A stretch of DNA of 64,000 nt from Apium graveolens (GCF_009905375.1 NC_133653.1:65817414-65881413), one strand, 5' to 3'; shown: positions 11,665 through 24,120, counted from the stretch's first letter. The notes: generated from the letters alone by a model not told the origin. Translations and numbers: made by a program.

Positions 11665-12469
11665 TGTCACACCCCCAACTTAACAATACATAATATATAA
11701 CTATTACAATATTTAAAAGAAAGTAAATACATCTAAATCCATGATCTTACAGTTTAGGGTATGGAACAACCCAACACTACTAACTATTACAACTAGTTTT
11801 AGCATCGTGTCCTTACACAAAACTATCCCTTATTCTACCTGAGCTCGGACATACGCATCGGCGTCACAAGTCTTACGTGCTGTCTACTTGAATCTAACCA
11901 TAGCTGCAAGCTGTAATATCAGGGTTAAAGCAAGAAGTGAGCCAAATGCTCAACAAGTGCTAAACAATACGATACAAAACATAAATCGAGATATATATAT
12001 TAAAGAATGACAATGCGAAGATATAACTAATAATAACAAGAGATGAAATTTTGGGTGATGGCATCATTTGCTTGAATCAAAACATTTTGAAAATCATATC
12101 TTAATTAAAATCTCTTGTTAAAGTGTGGAAAGGACTCGCGTCTCAGTCCAGATCCACTATTCAAAGAAAACATTTATCCCCCTTTGGGACTGAAAATCCA
12201 CATTTTAATCATTTCAAAAACTGACGCTGATTCATAATAAAATCTCTTAAACAGTAAACATTTTTATCAAGGGATTGAAGTTTGACTTGAAACACTGAAA
12301 TTATGTTCACTAAATCTTAGGGCCAAGATCCACTAGACTTCACTCTTTCAGGGTAATTGAAAGGTTTCCATTTACAAGAATTTTGACAAGGAGATTTAGT
12401 AGGGTTTTTGGATAATAGGAAGGAGTAATGCCAAACTAGGCTTAAAGCAATGGTTTTAGACAAGGTATA
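11665..12469 (-). other. S1 segment left of element D (3' end of the LTR)
   Basis: This is noncoding LTR sequence. It contains the TTGGGGGTGTGACA terminus (minus strand) and the conserved GCTCACTTCTTGCTTT block. I see no ORF worth calling. Confidence 0.65.
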
Positions 12470-13564
12470 TGTTGGGAACCACGGACTTAGGGTTTTACTA
12501 CGTTTTATGATAAAGATTACAAAAAGAGGATTACCTTGTTAATGGTTGATTCCACGCTCTTCTATTGCATTCCCAAATTCCCTTGAGCGAAGTGTGGCCT
12601 CCGTCTTCTCAAGTTATCCTCTCTTCTTGCTCCTTGGTGCCTACAATATGTTTTCACACAATTCCAAGCAAGAAGAGAATAAGAATATATATAGGCTACA
12701 ATAGGGACCATGGATAATTAGGTTGGGTCTTCTAATTACATCTTGAGCCTAGCCCAATGTAATTAAATATTAATTCAATCCACTAAAGAATTAATATTTG
12801 CACTACCTTTCCTAATACCGTAATTTAATTAATTCGGTTCCAATATTATTTGCTTATTAAATTCCCCATGTTTAAAATATCATATGTCCATTAATTAAAT
12901 AAATTACTAATAATTTATTTAATTAATATCTTTTATCCTTGTTCATCCACTCAACCTTTATTTAATTATGCCAGAATAAATTCCACCTGCAGGGTTTCAC
13001 ATAATTAAATCTTTTTGAGCTTTCAAGGGGACATCATTAACCCGAATATTATCAGGACATGGATTCCTTCAATAAATAATATCCATCATGTATATAAATC
13101 CATCACCCAAAATATAATGATATAATTCAAAAGAATTATTTCATATATAAATCAAAGCATGTAAATAATATACACGTGTCAATTACTATTTCCGGATTAA
13201 GAACCTAAGCATTAATAATAACATAAAATCTTAGTTCTCCTTCTTAATCAGTATTAAGGGAACAATTCTAAATTTGATCCTGTTCAATATACATAAAGTA
13301 TACTAGTATTATTTATTAGTCAATATAAACTAATCTAAATAATACTACAGCCATACCAGTGGATTGTCCAACACCACCTGTGTTGTGAACCTTATTATAT
13401 TATATAACCGTATTTAACAATCTAATATTCTGTATCCCATTTGATACTAGATTGTTCACAATATATAATATTAGACAACATGTAAACATTCAAATGATTC
13501 TCAAATAAACTGGCCAGAAATAAATGTACATACTTCAAATAAATATTTTCAGTATACACTAACA
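12470..13564 (-). repeat. 3' LTR of element D
   Basis: It is a direct repeat of 19111-20206. On the plus strand it starts tgttgggaacc and ends cactaaca. A minus-strand TATA-like stretch (ctatatata) lies around 12686-12694. Confidence 0.93.
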
Positions 13565-13575
13565 ATCTCCCACTT
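13565..13575 (-). other. Polypurine tract of element D
   Basis: aagtgggagat on the minus strand abuts the LTR start tgttagtg. Confidence 0.8.
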
Positions 13576-13646
13576 ATACTCAAAATATTCTATGTGTACA
13601 TCAATGTTTATTTAATCCACTATTACATAAAAATCTATGTGTCCAT

Positions 13647-16358
13647 CTATCTGACTCCTATCGCTTCCACATGTTTGTCAAAAACCTTGGTTGGCAAGCT
13701 CTTTGTGAAAGGATCTGCGCAGTTGTCTTCTAATGATATGTGAGCCACAACTATATCCCCTCGCTTTACGATTCCTCGTATGAGATGATACTTATGTTCA
13801 ATATGTTTAGCTGGTTTGTGGTCTCGCGGTTCCTCTGAATTTGCCACAGCACCAGTGTTATCACAATACACCGTCAAGCTCCTAGGCAAATTAGGTACCA
13901 CATCTAAGTCCAAAAGGAAGTTCCTGAACCATACAGCCTCCTTGGCAGCCTCAGAGGCCGCCACGTACTCGGCCTCCATGGTGGAGTCTACAATGCATTT
14001 TTGCTTTACACTCCTCCATATAACGGCTCCACCTCCCAAAGTAAAAACATATCCCGAGGTTGATTTCCTCTTATCCCTATCTGATTGGAAATCTGAATCA
14101 GTATATCCCAAAGGAAATAGATCCGAGGCCTTGTAAATTAACATATACTCCTTAGTCCTTCTCAGGTACTTGAGTATAGTTTTTACTGCACTCCAATGTT
14201 CCTGACCTGGGTTCGACTGATATCTACTAACCATGCCTACAGCAAAACAGATGTCAAGCCTCGTACATAACATAGCATACATTAAGCTTCCACATGCTGA
14301 AGCATAAGGAACTGCTTTCATGCTCTCTATATCCTTAGGTGTCGAAGGACACTGCTTCTTAGATAGAGCAACTCCATGCTTAAAAGGTAAAAAACCTTTC
14401 TTAGAGTTCTGCATGTTAAAACGAGCTAATACTTCATCAATGTAGGGCTCTTGAGATAAAGCCAACATCCTTTTCTTGCGATCCCTTATAACTTTGATCC
14501 CAAGGATGTATGCCGTTTCACCTAAGTCCTTCATGTCAAATTGTTTGAACAACCATGCCTTTACTGATGACAACATCTCAACATTGTTTCCAATGAGTAA
14601 AATATCATCTACATATAGTACTAGAAAAACCACTGCATTACCTTCACTTCTATTATACACGCACGATTCGCTTGGACTTTGATCAAATCCATATGATTGG
14701 ACTGCCTGATCAGAACGAATATTCCAGTCTCTAGAAGCTTGTTTAAGTCCATAAATAGACCTCTTAAGCTTACATACTAGATGCTCTTGACCTTCCTTAA
14801 TGAATCCTTTTGGTTGCTACATATAGATGGTTTCTTCAAGACTTCCATTAAGAAAAGCAGTCTTGACATCCATTTGCCAAATCTCATAATCGAGATGAGC
14901 TGCTATAGATAAAAGAATACGGATTGACTTAAGCATGACTACCGGTGAAAAGGTTTCCTCATAATCGATACCTTCTTTTTGAGTATACCCTTTCGCAACA
15001 AGTCTTGCTTTCCAGGCTTTCACCTTTTTATCTAATCCCCTCTTTTTCTTGTAGATCCACTTACATCCAATAGGTTTTATACCTTTGGGTGGTTCCACGA
15101 GCTCCCAGACCTGATTAGAATACATTGATTCTATCTCAGATTCCATCGCCTTTTGCCAAAGATCTGCATCTTTGTCTTGTACTGCCTCTTCGTATGTACG
15201 GGGATCATCATCATGTTTACCAGGGACCAAGTCTGAAGAATCTCCCAAAAATATGAATCTATCAGGCTGTTGAACAACCCTCCCACTACGACGAGGCACT
15301 GGTGCGGTATTAGTGACAGGTTGTACATTATGTTGTGGTTGTTCTACTTGTACTACAGCTTCATGGGTATTATTTGTCCCTCCCACTAGTTCCTCTAAAA
15401 TGACACTACTCATGGGTTTGTGATTCATTATATAGTCCTCCTCCAAGAATCTTGCATTGGTGCTAACAATGACATCCCGATTCTTCGGACTATAAAATAA
15501 ATATCCTTTCGTTCCCATGGGGTAGCCTACAAACAACTTTACTTCTGTACGAGATTCTAACTTAGTCGCGTTCTTGTTCAGCACATGTGCTGGACAACCC
15601 CATATTCGAATATGTCTTAGACTCGGTTTATCCCCGGTCCACAATTCTAATGGGGTTTTAGGAACCGACTTAGAAGGTACTTAGTTCAGAAGATAAGCTT
15701 CTGTCTCTAAGGCATGTCCCCAAAATGACTTGGGTAAATCCGAATAACTCATCATCGATCTAACACTCTCTAAAAGAGTCAGGTTCCTTCTCTCTGCTAC
15801 ACCGTTCTGCTGGGGTGTGCCTGGTGCAGTTAACTGGGATTCTATCCCATTTTCTAATAGATATTCCCTAAATTCTCCAAGAAAGTATTCGCCACCACGA
15901 TATGATCGTAGTGACTTGATACTTTTATTAAGTCGCTTCTCCGTTTTAGCTTTGTACTCTTTGAACTTATCAAAACACTCAGACTTACGGCGCAACAAAT
16001 AAACGTACCCATATCTAGAATAATCATCAATAAAAGTGACGAAATATTCATAACCACCTCTTGCTTGGATATTCATGGGTCCACATAAATCAGAGTGAAC
16101 CAATTCTAATACTTGTTTGGCTCTATTCCCCTTTGCCTTGAAAGGCCTATTAGTCATTTTACCTTCCAAGCAGGATTCACAAACTGGAAATGGCTCCACT
16201 GCCAATGAGCTTAAAGGCCCGTCTACTACCAGTCTTTGAATCCTCCTCAAGTTAATATCACCTAATCTCAAGTGCCAAAGATATGTTTGGTTCAAACTAG
16301 AAGGTTCCTTTCTTTTAGTAGAGTTAGAAGATGTGTTGTTCAATTCCTTAAATTGCAG
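13647..16358 (-). pseudogene. pol: Element D pol: integrase, reverse transcriptase, RNase H
   Basis: One frame continues from gag through stops at 15681-15683 (TAA) and 14817-14819 (TAG), with no frameshift. Integrase: the finger begins LWHLRLGDIN, where Asp replaces the expected second His, followed by CESCLEGK. The core has HSDLCGP, then LRSYRGGEY, where Tyr replaces the catalytic Asp, and QNGVAERRN with the Glu. Reverse transcriptase: [17 protein letters not shown] and the active site LYVDDILL. RNase H: TDSDFQSD, MEAEYVA and YCDNTGA, ending near 13647. The integrase substitutions alone should abolish integration. Confidence 0.9.
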
Positions 16359-17624
16359 TTACAGTGCAGGTTGACTAGGATTAATTATATACAAATTGTC
16401 TTGCAATGTACCAGAACATATAATTCGTTTATTCATCATAATAGAAACATTACGATCCAAACAAACATTATAACCATCCAAAGCAAGTTTAGAAACCAAA
16501 ATTAAATTCCTTCTAAAAGAAGGTACATAAAGACAATTGTTCAAAACCAAAATCCTATCAGAACCAAAAGATAAATGAATAACTCCTACTGCAACTACTG
16601 CTACTTTCATAGCATCTCCCATGAACACGTATATCTCACCATCTCTAAGCATTCTGGATAGCTGGAACCCCTGCATAGAATTATAAACATGATCAGTGGC
16701 TCCTGTATCTACACACCAAGTGCTCATAGATATAGCCACTATAAATGTTTCTGTAACTAGAGAAAGAGACATACCAGTATTGTTTGTCTTCTTAGGAAGA
16801 GGATAATCCTGTTTCCAGTGACCTGACTGTTTGCATCTGAAGCACTTTCCCTTAGGCTTTTTCACACCACCCTGAACTCCCACTGCCTTCACAGCTTTCT
16901 GTGTCTGAGCCTTTTTCTTCTTCTTAATACCTTTCAGCTTAGAGGAAGAACCTTTCTCAACCACATATACTTGAACACTCTGCCGAAATAATCCTTCAGC
17001 TGCCTGAAGTTTTGTCAGCAATTCCGCGAGACTATACTGCCTCTTGTTCATGTTGTAATTCAAGCGGAACTGCTCAAAACTCTTGGACAAGCTCATAAGG
17101 ATAATGTCAATCTGGGTTTCCCCGTCAAGTTCAGCACCAAGGATCTCTATCTCATTCAGATGCGACATCATCTTGAGAACATGATCCCTTACATGTGTGC
17201 CTTCAACCATCTGAGTGTTCATTAAAGCCTTTATGACTACTTGCCTAGCAGCCCTATTCTGATCTCCAAAAAGTTCCTTGAGATTAAAGAGCATATCCGA
17301 AGCAGTGGCCATAGACTGATGCTGATGCTGCAAAACACCCGACATTGCTGCCAGAATGTAACATCGCGACATCTCATCAGCCTTAATCCACCATTTATAA
17401 TACTCTTTCTCATCTTCAGGAGCATCAGCAGTAGGCTGTTCAGGCTTGGGTTCATAAGTGCAAAACTTGTACTCCTCAACAGTCAACACAATGTCCAAAT
17501 TTCGTTTCCATTCAATATAGTTAGGTCCGGTAAGTTTGTTATCCTTAAGTATGGTGAATAGTGGATTAAAGCCCATTTTATCCTGAGAATCATGCATAAA
17601 AACATCACATAAATAAGGGTGCAT
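16359..17624 (-). pseudogene. gag: Element D gag and protease
   Basis: The frame opens at 17624; the real start may be a nearer Met before GFNPLFTILK. The Gag core has LTGPNYIEWKRNLDIVL, typical of copia capsids. The zinc knuckle reads CFRCKQSGHWKQDY, where Tyr replaces the last Cys of CX2CX4HX4C. The protease motif CVDTGATDHV follows. The frame ends at TAA 16359-16361 but is in frame with the integrase-RT region downstream, so this is a nonsense interruption of one Gag-Pol polyprotein. Confidence 0.88.
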
Positions 17625-17686
17625 TAATTATTAAGATCTAAATTATTAAAATTTAATGCACTAACATCTAAACACCATAAGCTTCT

Positions 17687-18155
17687 GGTACGCCACAATG
17701 TGTGACATGTATACCACCTAATTTTGTTTAAATGTTACTTCGGTCCTATTACTAAACAATATGCCACGTTGGGGTGGACTATATTATTTTTCATAGCTAA
17801 GTGTATACCATCATCAAATCTTAAATTATTCGAAATCTATGGAACTTGGTACGCCACGATGGGTGGCGTGTATACCTTCCAATATTCGTAATTTTGCCTT
17901 GAATAGAATACTTCAATTCAATATTCATCAATGGTTTGATTTCCAGGTAGTGGAGGAGTCACATCGATCTCGCTTAAAACCCACGGTCTTACAAGTTCGA
18001 TGAACCCGTTTTTGACAAAATCGCCCCAAATCAGAAATAAAGAAAATCCGTATTTATTCCTTTCAAAATTTATTAATTTAAGAAGTTTGTTCTAGTAATT
18101 TCTATAACATTCTAGACACCATAAATTACATGCCACGATGGGTGACGTATATATA
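17687..18155. repeat. Four dispersed GCCAC...GTGGC motif copies in the D leader
   Basis: Copies start near 17687, 17760, 17848 and 18128. The clearest is ggtacgccacgatgggtgg followed by cgtgtatacc. The inner GCCAC / GTGGC arms are inverted, and a tata follows. Spacing is irregular (about 70-280 bp). Confidence 0.75.
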
Positions 18156-18574
18156 ATTTATATTCGTCTTTATGTTAAATTACCTACAACCAATAATGGA
18201 GACCATGGGATTTAATTTCATATTAATTCCCTCTCCCACTTAGATTTTTTTTTATTAAAATTGAGGAATTTTAAAATTAAATGGGGCCCTATGTTGTTAT
18301 AATTATGTCTAATCATGCATTCAAAATACACACATAATTTTAGCAACATATAACATTTAATTAAAGCAATAAATAAATTTTATGTCCATGTCGTCCTAAT
18401 TAAGTTAAACATGCAATTTTAAAAGTATTACACACATAATTAACGATACACATAATCAATAAATTAAAGCAATAATTAAAATTTAATGGAAAAAATTAAA
18501 ATAAATTTTTCACTATTATGACCCTTGAAAAAAAATCCAGCTCTAAAAAAAAATCTGCCCCAAGCGCGCCCCGA

Positions 18575-18672
18575 CGCCCCCAGCTGCCCCAGCAGCCCCA
18601 GCAGCCCCAGCAGCCCCAGCAGTCCCAGCTGCCGCAGCGGCCCCCGCAGCCCCAGCTGCCGCAGCGCGCGCG
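18575..18672. repeat. GC-rich CCCCAG/CAG compound repeat
   Basis: Repeated cccag/cagcag units form an island of high GC in an A/T-rich leader. On either strand they create spurious Leu/Gly- or Pro/Gln-rich open frames. Confidence 0.85.
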
Positions 18673-19095
18673 CACCTGTTGCTTTTCTGTGAGTTTTGTT
18701 TTGATTTTGTTCGATCCAAACATCAACAGTAGCCCCTTGTAATCGCACAGCGGAACAAAAAACTACCGAAATTGATTTTCGATCGCACATAACTTGTTAC
18801 AAAATACCCGGAACAATTACAAAAAAATAGATCTAATACAAAACTAATTTTGTAAAATCTATTCTAACACGATCAACCCTCGTGTAAATTACAACCACGA
18901 TTAAACCACGTGGAAACCAAAACAAAAATTAACCACAATTAAACCACGTGGGATCCAAACACATAATTAAAATATACATGGCCATAATAGTGGATTAACA
19001 ACCTGCATCAAAAACAATACAAGCAAAACACTATATACACGCATATATAATTATGACATGGACATTATATCATAAAACGTAGAACCCATTACCAG

Positions 19096-19108
19096 GATCT
19101 TGATACCA
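19096..19108 (-). other. Primer binding site of element D, tRNA-Met-like
   Basis: The minus strand reads tggtatcaagatc two bases after the LTR end. The first eight bases match the usual copia tRNA-iMet site tggtatcagagc; the rest is diverged. Confidence 0.65.
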
Positions 19109-19110
19109 AT

Positions 19111-20206
19111 TATTGGGAACCACGGACTTAGGGTGTTACTACGTTTTACGATAAAGATTACGAAAAGAGGATTACCTTGTTAATGGTTGATTCCACGCTC
19201 TTTTATTGTATTCCCAAATTCCCTTGAGCGAAGTGTGGCCTCCGTCTTCTCAAGTTATCCTCTCTTCTTGCTCCTTGGTGGCTACAATATGTTTTCACAC
19301 AATTCCAAGCAAGAAGAGAATAAGAATATATATATGCTACAATAGGGACCATGGATAATTAGGTTGGGCCTTCTAATTACATCTTGAGCCTAGCCCAATG
19401 TAATTAAATATTAATTCAATCCACTAAAGAATTAATATTTGCACTACCTTTCCTAATACCGTAATTTAATTAATTCGGTTCCAATATTATTTGCTTATTA
19501 AATTCCCCATGTTTAAAATATCATATGTCCATTAATTAAATAAATTACTGATAATTTATTTAATTAATATCTTTTATCCTTGATCATCCACTCAACCTTT
19601 ATTTAATTATGCCAGAATAAATTCCACCTGCAGGAATTCACATAATTAAATCTTTTTGAGCTTTCAAGTGGACATCATTAACCCGAATATTATCAGGACA
19701 TGGATTCCTTCAATAAATAATATCCACCATGTATATAATTCCATCACCCAAAATATAATGATATAATTCAAAAGAATTATTTCATATATAAATCAAAGCA
19801 TGTAAATAATATACACGTGTCAATTACTATTTCCAGATTAAGAACCTAAGCATTAATAATAAAATAGAATCTTAGTTCTCCTTCTTAATCAGTATTAAGG
19901 GAACAATTCTAAATTTGATCCTGTTCAATATACACAAAGTATACTAGTATTATTTTTTTAGTCAATATAAACTAATCTAAATAATACTACAGCCATACCA
20001 GTGGATTGTCCAACACCACCTGTGCTGTGAACCTTATTATATTATATAACCGTATTTAACAATCTAATATTCTGTATCCCATTTGATACTAGATTGTTCA
20101 CAATATATAATATTAGACAACATGTAAACATTCAAATGATTCTCAAATAAACTGGCCATAAATAAATGTACATACTTCAAATAAATATTTTCAGTATACA
20201 CTAACA
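19111..20206 (-). repeat. 5' LTR of element D
   Basis: It is a direct repeat of 12470-13564. The plus-strand first bases are tattggg where the other copy has tgttggg. Confidence 0.93.
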
Positions 20207-20211
20207 GTATA

Positions 20212-23189
20212 GGTATTAGAACATCAAGAAGATAAGCATCACTGGTTACAAGTATACTAGAGGTGTTAAGGTATAAAGAAAGTGATCATTAGCTTAAGGT
20301 ATATCAGGATGTCAAACTTTAGGGTAAGGATAGGGTTGTCAAACAACCGTGAACAACTTTAAAGAATATCTGGCTTTTAGGTATCAAGGTAAAGTTTCTA
20401 TTGGGGTTCAAGCATCAGGGTGAGATATCAAGATTTCTCAGGAATCAATAGCATGTTAATCAAGAGGATCAATCAAGTATTATAACAATCTTTATTTTAT
20501 CATGGAATTCCAATTACTTTGATATACTAGCATGATACGACTTTTGATCTACTTGCAATATGTACTTGAGGGTTCATGACAATTCTATATAATACGAAGA
20601 TAGATTTGAGAATCACTTCGTCCAGTTATGACAAGATAAATCTGAATACTCGCATCATATATATATAAGAATTAGCTATCACACATCCGTAGTGTAACTG
20701 GAAGGTAGGTTGAATCACTTGCATAATATAAATTTATAAGGGAAGGACACTTGCCTTGAGAAAGGATGGACTGGACTGGACTGGCAAGTAGGAGCAACTG
20801 GAAGCTTTACTCGACCTTTATGGCAAGTTTACCCTCGTCTCGAAATCCTACACAATTAATAATAATCTCATTATAATATATTCTCACCAACGCAACCTAT
20901 TTACAACTCGAAATTAAACATAAATGGCAGTTAGGCCTATATGCACACAATTTATAATCACCTTATAAATACAATAGTACACATAGCCACATATACTCAC
21001 ATATTATATTTTAATACCAAATAATATCACACACACCATAATGCAACACTAGGCTTGGATGATCTCGATCCCCAACTAAGTCACTTGATCGCTAAACTAG
21101 ACAAAATCTCCAACTTTGGTCTTCTAACTCGATGTGCCTTTACTAAACTATCCAAAACCTATTGACCCTCACTTGGGCCTTTCACTCTACTGGTTTTATG
21201 CTATCTTGAAACTATAGTGGTCAACCTAGGTCTCACTCATAAGTGCTCTAAAACTATCAGAGATGACTGGTTTTATGCTATCTTAGACACTCTTACACTA
21301 CAAGTTTACCTCCAAAACTTCTACACTAGATTCTTCTGATCATAAGGCATCTCTAAAACTTGATGTGGCTCAAGGGCCTAGCTTGGGCCTCCTTGGGCCT
21401 AAGCTTAAAGTCCATGGTTCCCCTATTTTTCTGGGCAGAAAATGCCCTGACTTGAACTAACTTGTGACCCATGATTCTAACTCAAATCCTATGAAATATG
21501 GCTGAAAAAACTCCTCTGACACTCCCTCTAACTAAGGCCCAACAGGGCCTAATGAGGGCCTACCTATGACATGGTCAAAACTTCCTATTTCTAAGTTGCA
21601 AAAAAACTGTCCCCTGCTGGACAGATTTTGTGATTTCACTCGTGCACCTAACCAAACGACTTACAAAGCTCCAACAAACACCTAAAATCTTTTATATACT
21701 CCTAGTTCTAGCTTCTGGTGGCTTGGGCCTAAAAGTGCACAACAAATGCTCATTCAAAACTTCCCCATAAACTAGTGCATCAAATCTGGAAAAATGCAAA
21801 CACTAACTAATCCCTTTCCACCTTGACTCCAACTTATTAACCACGCATCCAACCTTTACTAAAGCAAACCTAGTGCATCAACATCCTAAAATAGTGCCTC
21901 AACATGAGGGGAGATCATCCATTCCCAAGGACATCAACATGCAAATAAAAATATAACATGCAACTCATGGAAAATACTTAACAAGATTTCGGCTAAAGCA
22001 TAAAGTTTAAATTCTTGCAAATTCGAACTTATACCTATTACTCTTCCTTAATAATCATGAAAGATATCTTCTCTTATCTATTAGTAAGAAATATATCATG
22101 GAAACAATCTATATTAAGTAAAATATTTTGAATTTATAGATTTTTAAACATAAAAACATGATTTCGAAAAGAGTAGCATGCACAACATGGTTGATCATCA
22201 TATTAACATTTTAAAACTAGCATGCATGGGTAAACATGATTATATAATGAAATTTCAGTAGCATGCAAAGGTTTTTAAAGCATGGTTTCTCCATAAAACA
22301 CTTAGTTAACACATATAGAAAATATATCTCATAGAGAGCTCTTGGATTCACAAGAATCAAGAGTTTACTTTGGAGATCACACAAAAGCTACACATGCAAC
22401 CATGAAACTTCATCTCCCAAATCACAAAACTCTTGGGAAGTATATAAAATAAATGTAGGTGAAAGAATTACACTAAAAAAGATGAGAAATGGGATGGAAA
22501 ATGGAAGGGAGTGGGGGAAATGGGGGTTCGGCCGAGAGCAAGGGAGGGAGGGGGAGGAGAGAAAAACAATGAGGTGTGTTGGAGTGTGGAGTGAGTGAAA
22601 TGACTTCTCCCACTTTGTTTTTGGTTTTATGCTTTTGTTTGACAAAGAAAATGAGTGGAAATGAGAATGTACAAGAATGACCTCTAGCTAAAGTTAGGCC
22701 ATTTTACATGCAAGGTTAGTGTGGTAATTTGGTTAACAACAAATGATTTAGTGGGGTTGGAAAGGTCTCCTTTGCCCTTTGGTAGAATAGAAGAGTGATT
22801 TGCATGCAAGGGCTTCCATGTAATTTGCTAATTATAACAAATAAATTTTTAAAGATTTATTTTTATAAAATAAAATACAAGTTCAAAAATTATAAAATTT
22901 ATACCATAAAATAACTTGGATTTTTAGAAATTTTATAAAATCACTTTTGAAATTTGTGAACGAAATAACTTTTAAAAGAAAATTTCTCCAAGGTTTAAAA
23001 TATTCCTTATAAATCAAAAATAAGGGAAATAAATAAACTTTTGCTTTGAATGATCATATTCTACATAAAGCAAATTTATAATGCAGAATTTTTATTCACA
23101 CAAACGTACAATCATTAAGTATATTAGCATTCGGCTCTAATATTATACAAAGTCCACAAATAATATTACATAAAATGCTGGTCGTAACA
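20212..23189 (-). other. S1 segment right of element D (5' part of the LTR)
   Basis: About 3 kb of noncoding LTR sequence continues S1 after D. It is A/T-rich with a G-rich patch near 22500-22570. Short open frames (for example minus 22388-22645) have no recognisable domain. The minus-strand terminus TGTTACGACC is at 23180-23189. Confidence 0.65.
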
Positions 23190-23598
23190 AACCCAACCTC
23201 CTAATTTCACCTAATTTAGAAGTAGTGAGTGCATAGCCCATGGAATTAAGCATATTAATAATGTCAGTGTCTGTGTGTGGAGTAGTTACAATATTATCAG
23301 GAATCTTAAAGCATGCTTTAACAATATCACTATTTATGCAAAACTGCTTACCTTTCAGAGTGAATGTGATGGTCTTGTATGTCGAGTTGTACACTGCAGT
23401 TGTCCATATTTCTTCAACAACCTCACAGTAAATGGTGGGTGATTCCAGCATGGCATAGTTGAGTTTGCAGTTCTTCATAAAATCCATCATTTTGTGATAG
23501 TCACCATACTGTTGAATCTCCTTGTTCACCAAAGCTGTGAAGTTGTTTTTCTCATAGATATAGCCCGGTTGAGACATGATTTTCACTATAGGTTCCAT
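23190..23598 (-). pseudogene. Additional ORF of element A, N-terminal half
   Basis: The ATG at 23598 has A at -3. It encodes about 136 residues before the S1 junction. Visible segments are MEPIVKIMSQPGY at the N-terminus, then VEEIWTTAVYNS, ITFTLKGKQF, IVKACFKIP and KLGEIRRLG at the break. The pattern W-x-T-x5-13-(I/V)xF...I(R/V)KA..(L/I)P is also in the B1 aORF (LWRTGNF, IRKALHLP). Residues read beyond about 23190 come from S1. A minus-strand TATA box lies about 108 bp upstream. No signal peptide or membrane segment is obvious. Function unknown. Confidence 0.8.
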
Positions 23599-23705
23599 TG
23601 TTAGAGGTTTGGAATTTGCAGAGAGAGATTTTGCTTTTGAGAAGAAAGAAATTAGAGCAATTGAATCTTGAGAATGATAAAAGAAATGAATAAAAGTGAA
23701 TTTGC

Positions 23706-23712
23706 TTTTATA
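23706..23712 (-). promoter_or_regulatory. Putative TATA box for the A aORF
   Basis: The minus strand reads gtataaaagc. It is followed by a C/T-rich leader (tctaatttctttcttctc, ctctctctgc) and then the ATG at 23598. It is a good match to a plant TATA box at a natural distance. Confidence 0.55.
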
Positions 23713-23821
23713 CTATCTCAGAACTTAACTGTAAAAAATAATAATGTAAAATAAAGTAACCAATAAAAATGGCCCAAAATAGCCGTTTAAAAATAAGTAA
23801 ACTGTAAAAATTTTGTCACTT

Positions 23822-24030
23822 ATCCGTCGTGTCATGCTTATAAGCTGTAAGTATACTCGATGGATAATGTTCAGGGAATTAACGGCTAGGATTGAGACAA
23901 TTCGACGGATGAGGCTAAATCAGTTATCCGTCGAGTTATAAAATATTCCAGAAAAATAATTGATTTTATTGACAAATTGTATTCCGACGGATGATCAAAC
24001 TCGATGGATATTGATCATCCGTCGGAATGT
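23822..24030. repeat. Cluster of CCGACGGATGA motifs with an 18-bp perfect inverted repeat
   Basis: About seven exact or near copies occur in both orientations. Arms attccgacggatgatcaa (23981-23998) and ttgatcatccgtcggaat (24011-24028) are perfectly complementary around a 12-base loop that carries another degenerate copy. Confidence 0.9.
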
Positions 24031-24120
24031 AAATTTTGACTTAGCCAAAATTTCATCCAAAACAGAAAAATCAATTAAATTTCTGGCTACATAACCACTT
24101 ACAAAAATATCTGAAATGAT

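Larger units (their letters stand above)
17625..19095 (-). other. 5' leader of element D
   Basis: This is about 1.47 kb of noncoding sequence between the primer site and gag. It contains four copies of a GCCACGATGGGTGGC-like motif and a GC-rich CCCCAG/CAG repeat, listed separately. The rest is A/T-rich with no credible gene. Confidence 0.75.
12470..20206 (-). mobile_element. Element D: Ty1/copia retrotransposon inserted in S1
   Basis: Two direct repeats of about 1.1 kb (12470-13564 and 19111-20206) flank a minus-strand gag-pol and a 1.5-kb leader. A perfect target duplication gtata lies at 12465-12469 and 20207-20211. The LTRs differ at about 24 of 1,095 positions by eye, so D is older than C1, C2 and E. 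On the plus strand the right LTR begins TA instead of TG (minus-strand CA to TA). The lineage within copia is not resolved from the sequence alone. Nonsense codons and altered integrase residues make it inactive. Confidence 0.93.
11665..23189 (-). mobile_element. S1: large solo LTR (Ty3/gypsy type), split by element D
   Basis: It starts tgtcacaccccc and ends gtcgtaaca on the plus strand, so on the minus strand it runs TGTTACGACC ... GGGGGTGTGACA. The flanks gaccc (11660-11664) and aaccc (23190-23194) are an imperfect 5-bp target duplication. Removing the insert and one flank joins the two aORF halves of A in frame. Without D its length is about 3.8 kb. No internal coding region, primer site or second LTR is visible, so a solo LTR is the simplest reading. 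A GCTCAC...TTGCTTT motif (11927-11960, minus) is shared with S2, suggesting a related gypsy lineage (perhaps Tekay/Del-like; inference). A non-autonomous element is the alternative. Confidence 0.75.
23599..24120 (-). other. Region between RNase H and aORF of element A
   Basis: This is noncoding. It holds the putative aORF promoter and leader (23599-23712) and a cluster of CCGACGGATGA-type motifs with a perfect 18-bp inverted repeat (23822-24030). Confidence 0.75.

Noticed and set aside
18476..18790. Leu/Gly-rich and Pro/Gln-rich frames around 18500-18790 as genes
   Set aside because: They are translations of the CCCCAG/CAG repeat in the D leader; frames on both strands are open only because of the repeat.
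22388..22645. Minus-strand frame in S1
   Set aside because: Low complexity, inside LTR sequence, and no homologue visible elsewhere in the window.
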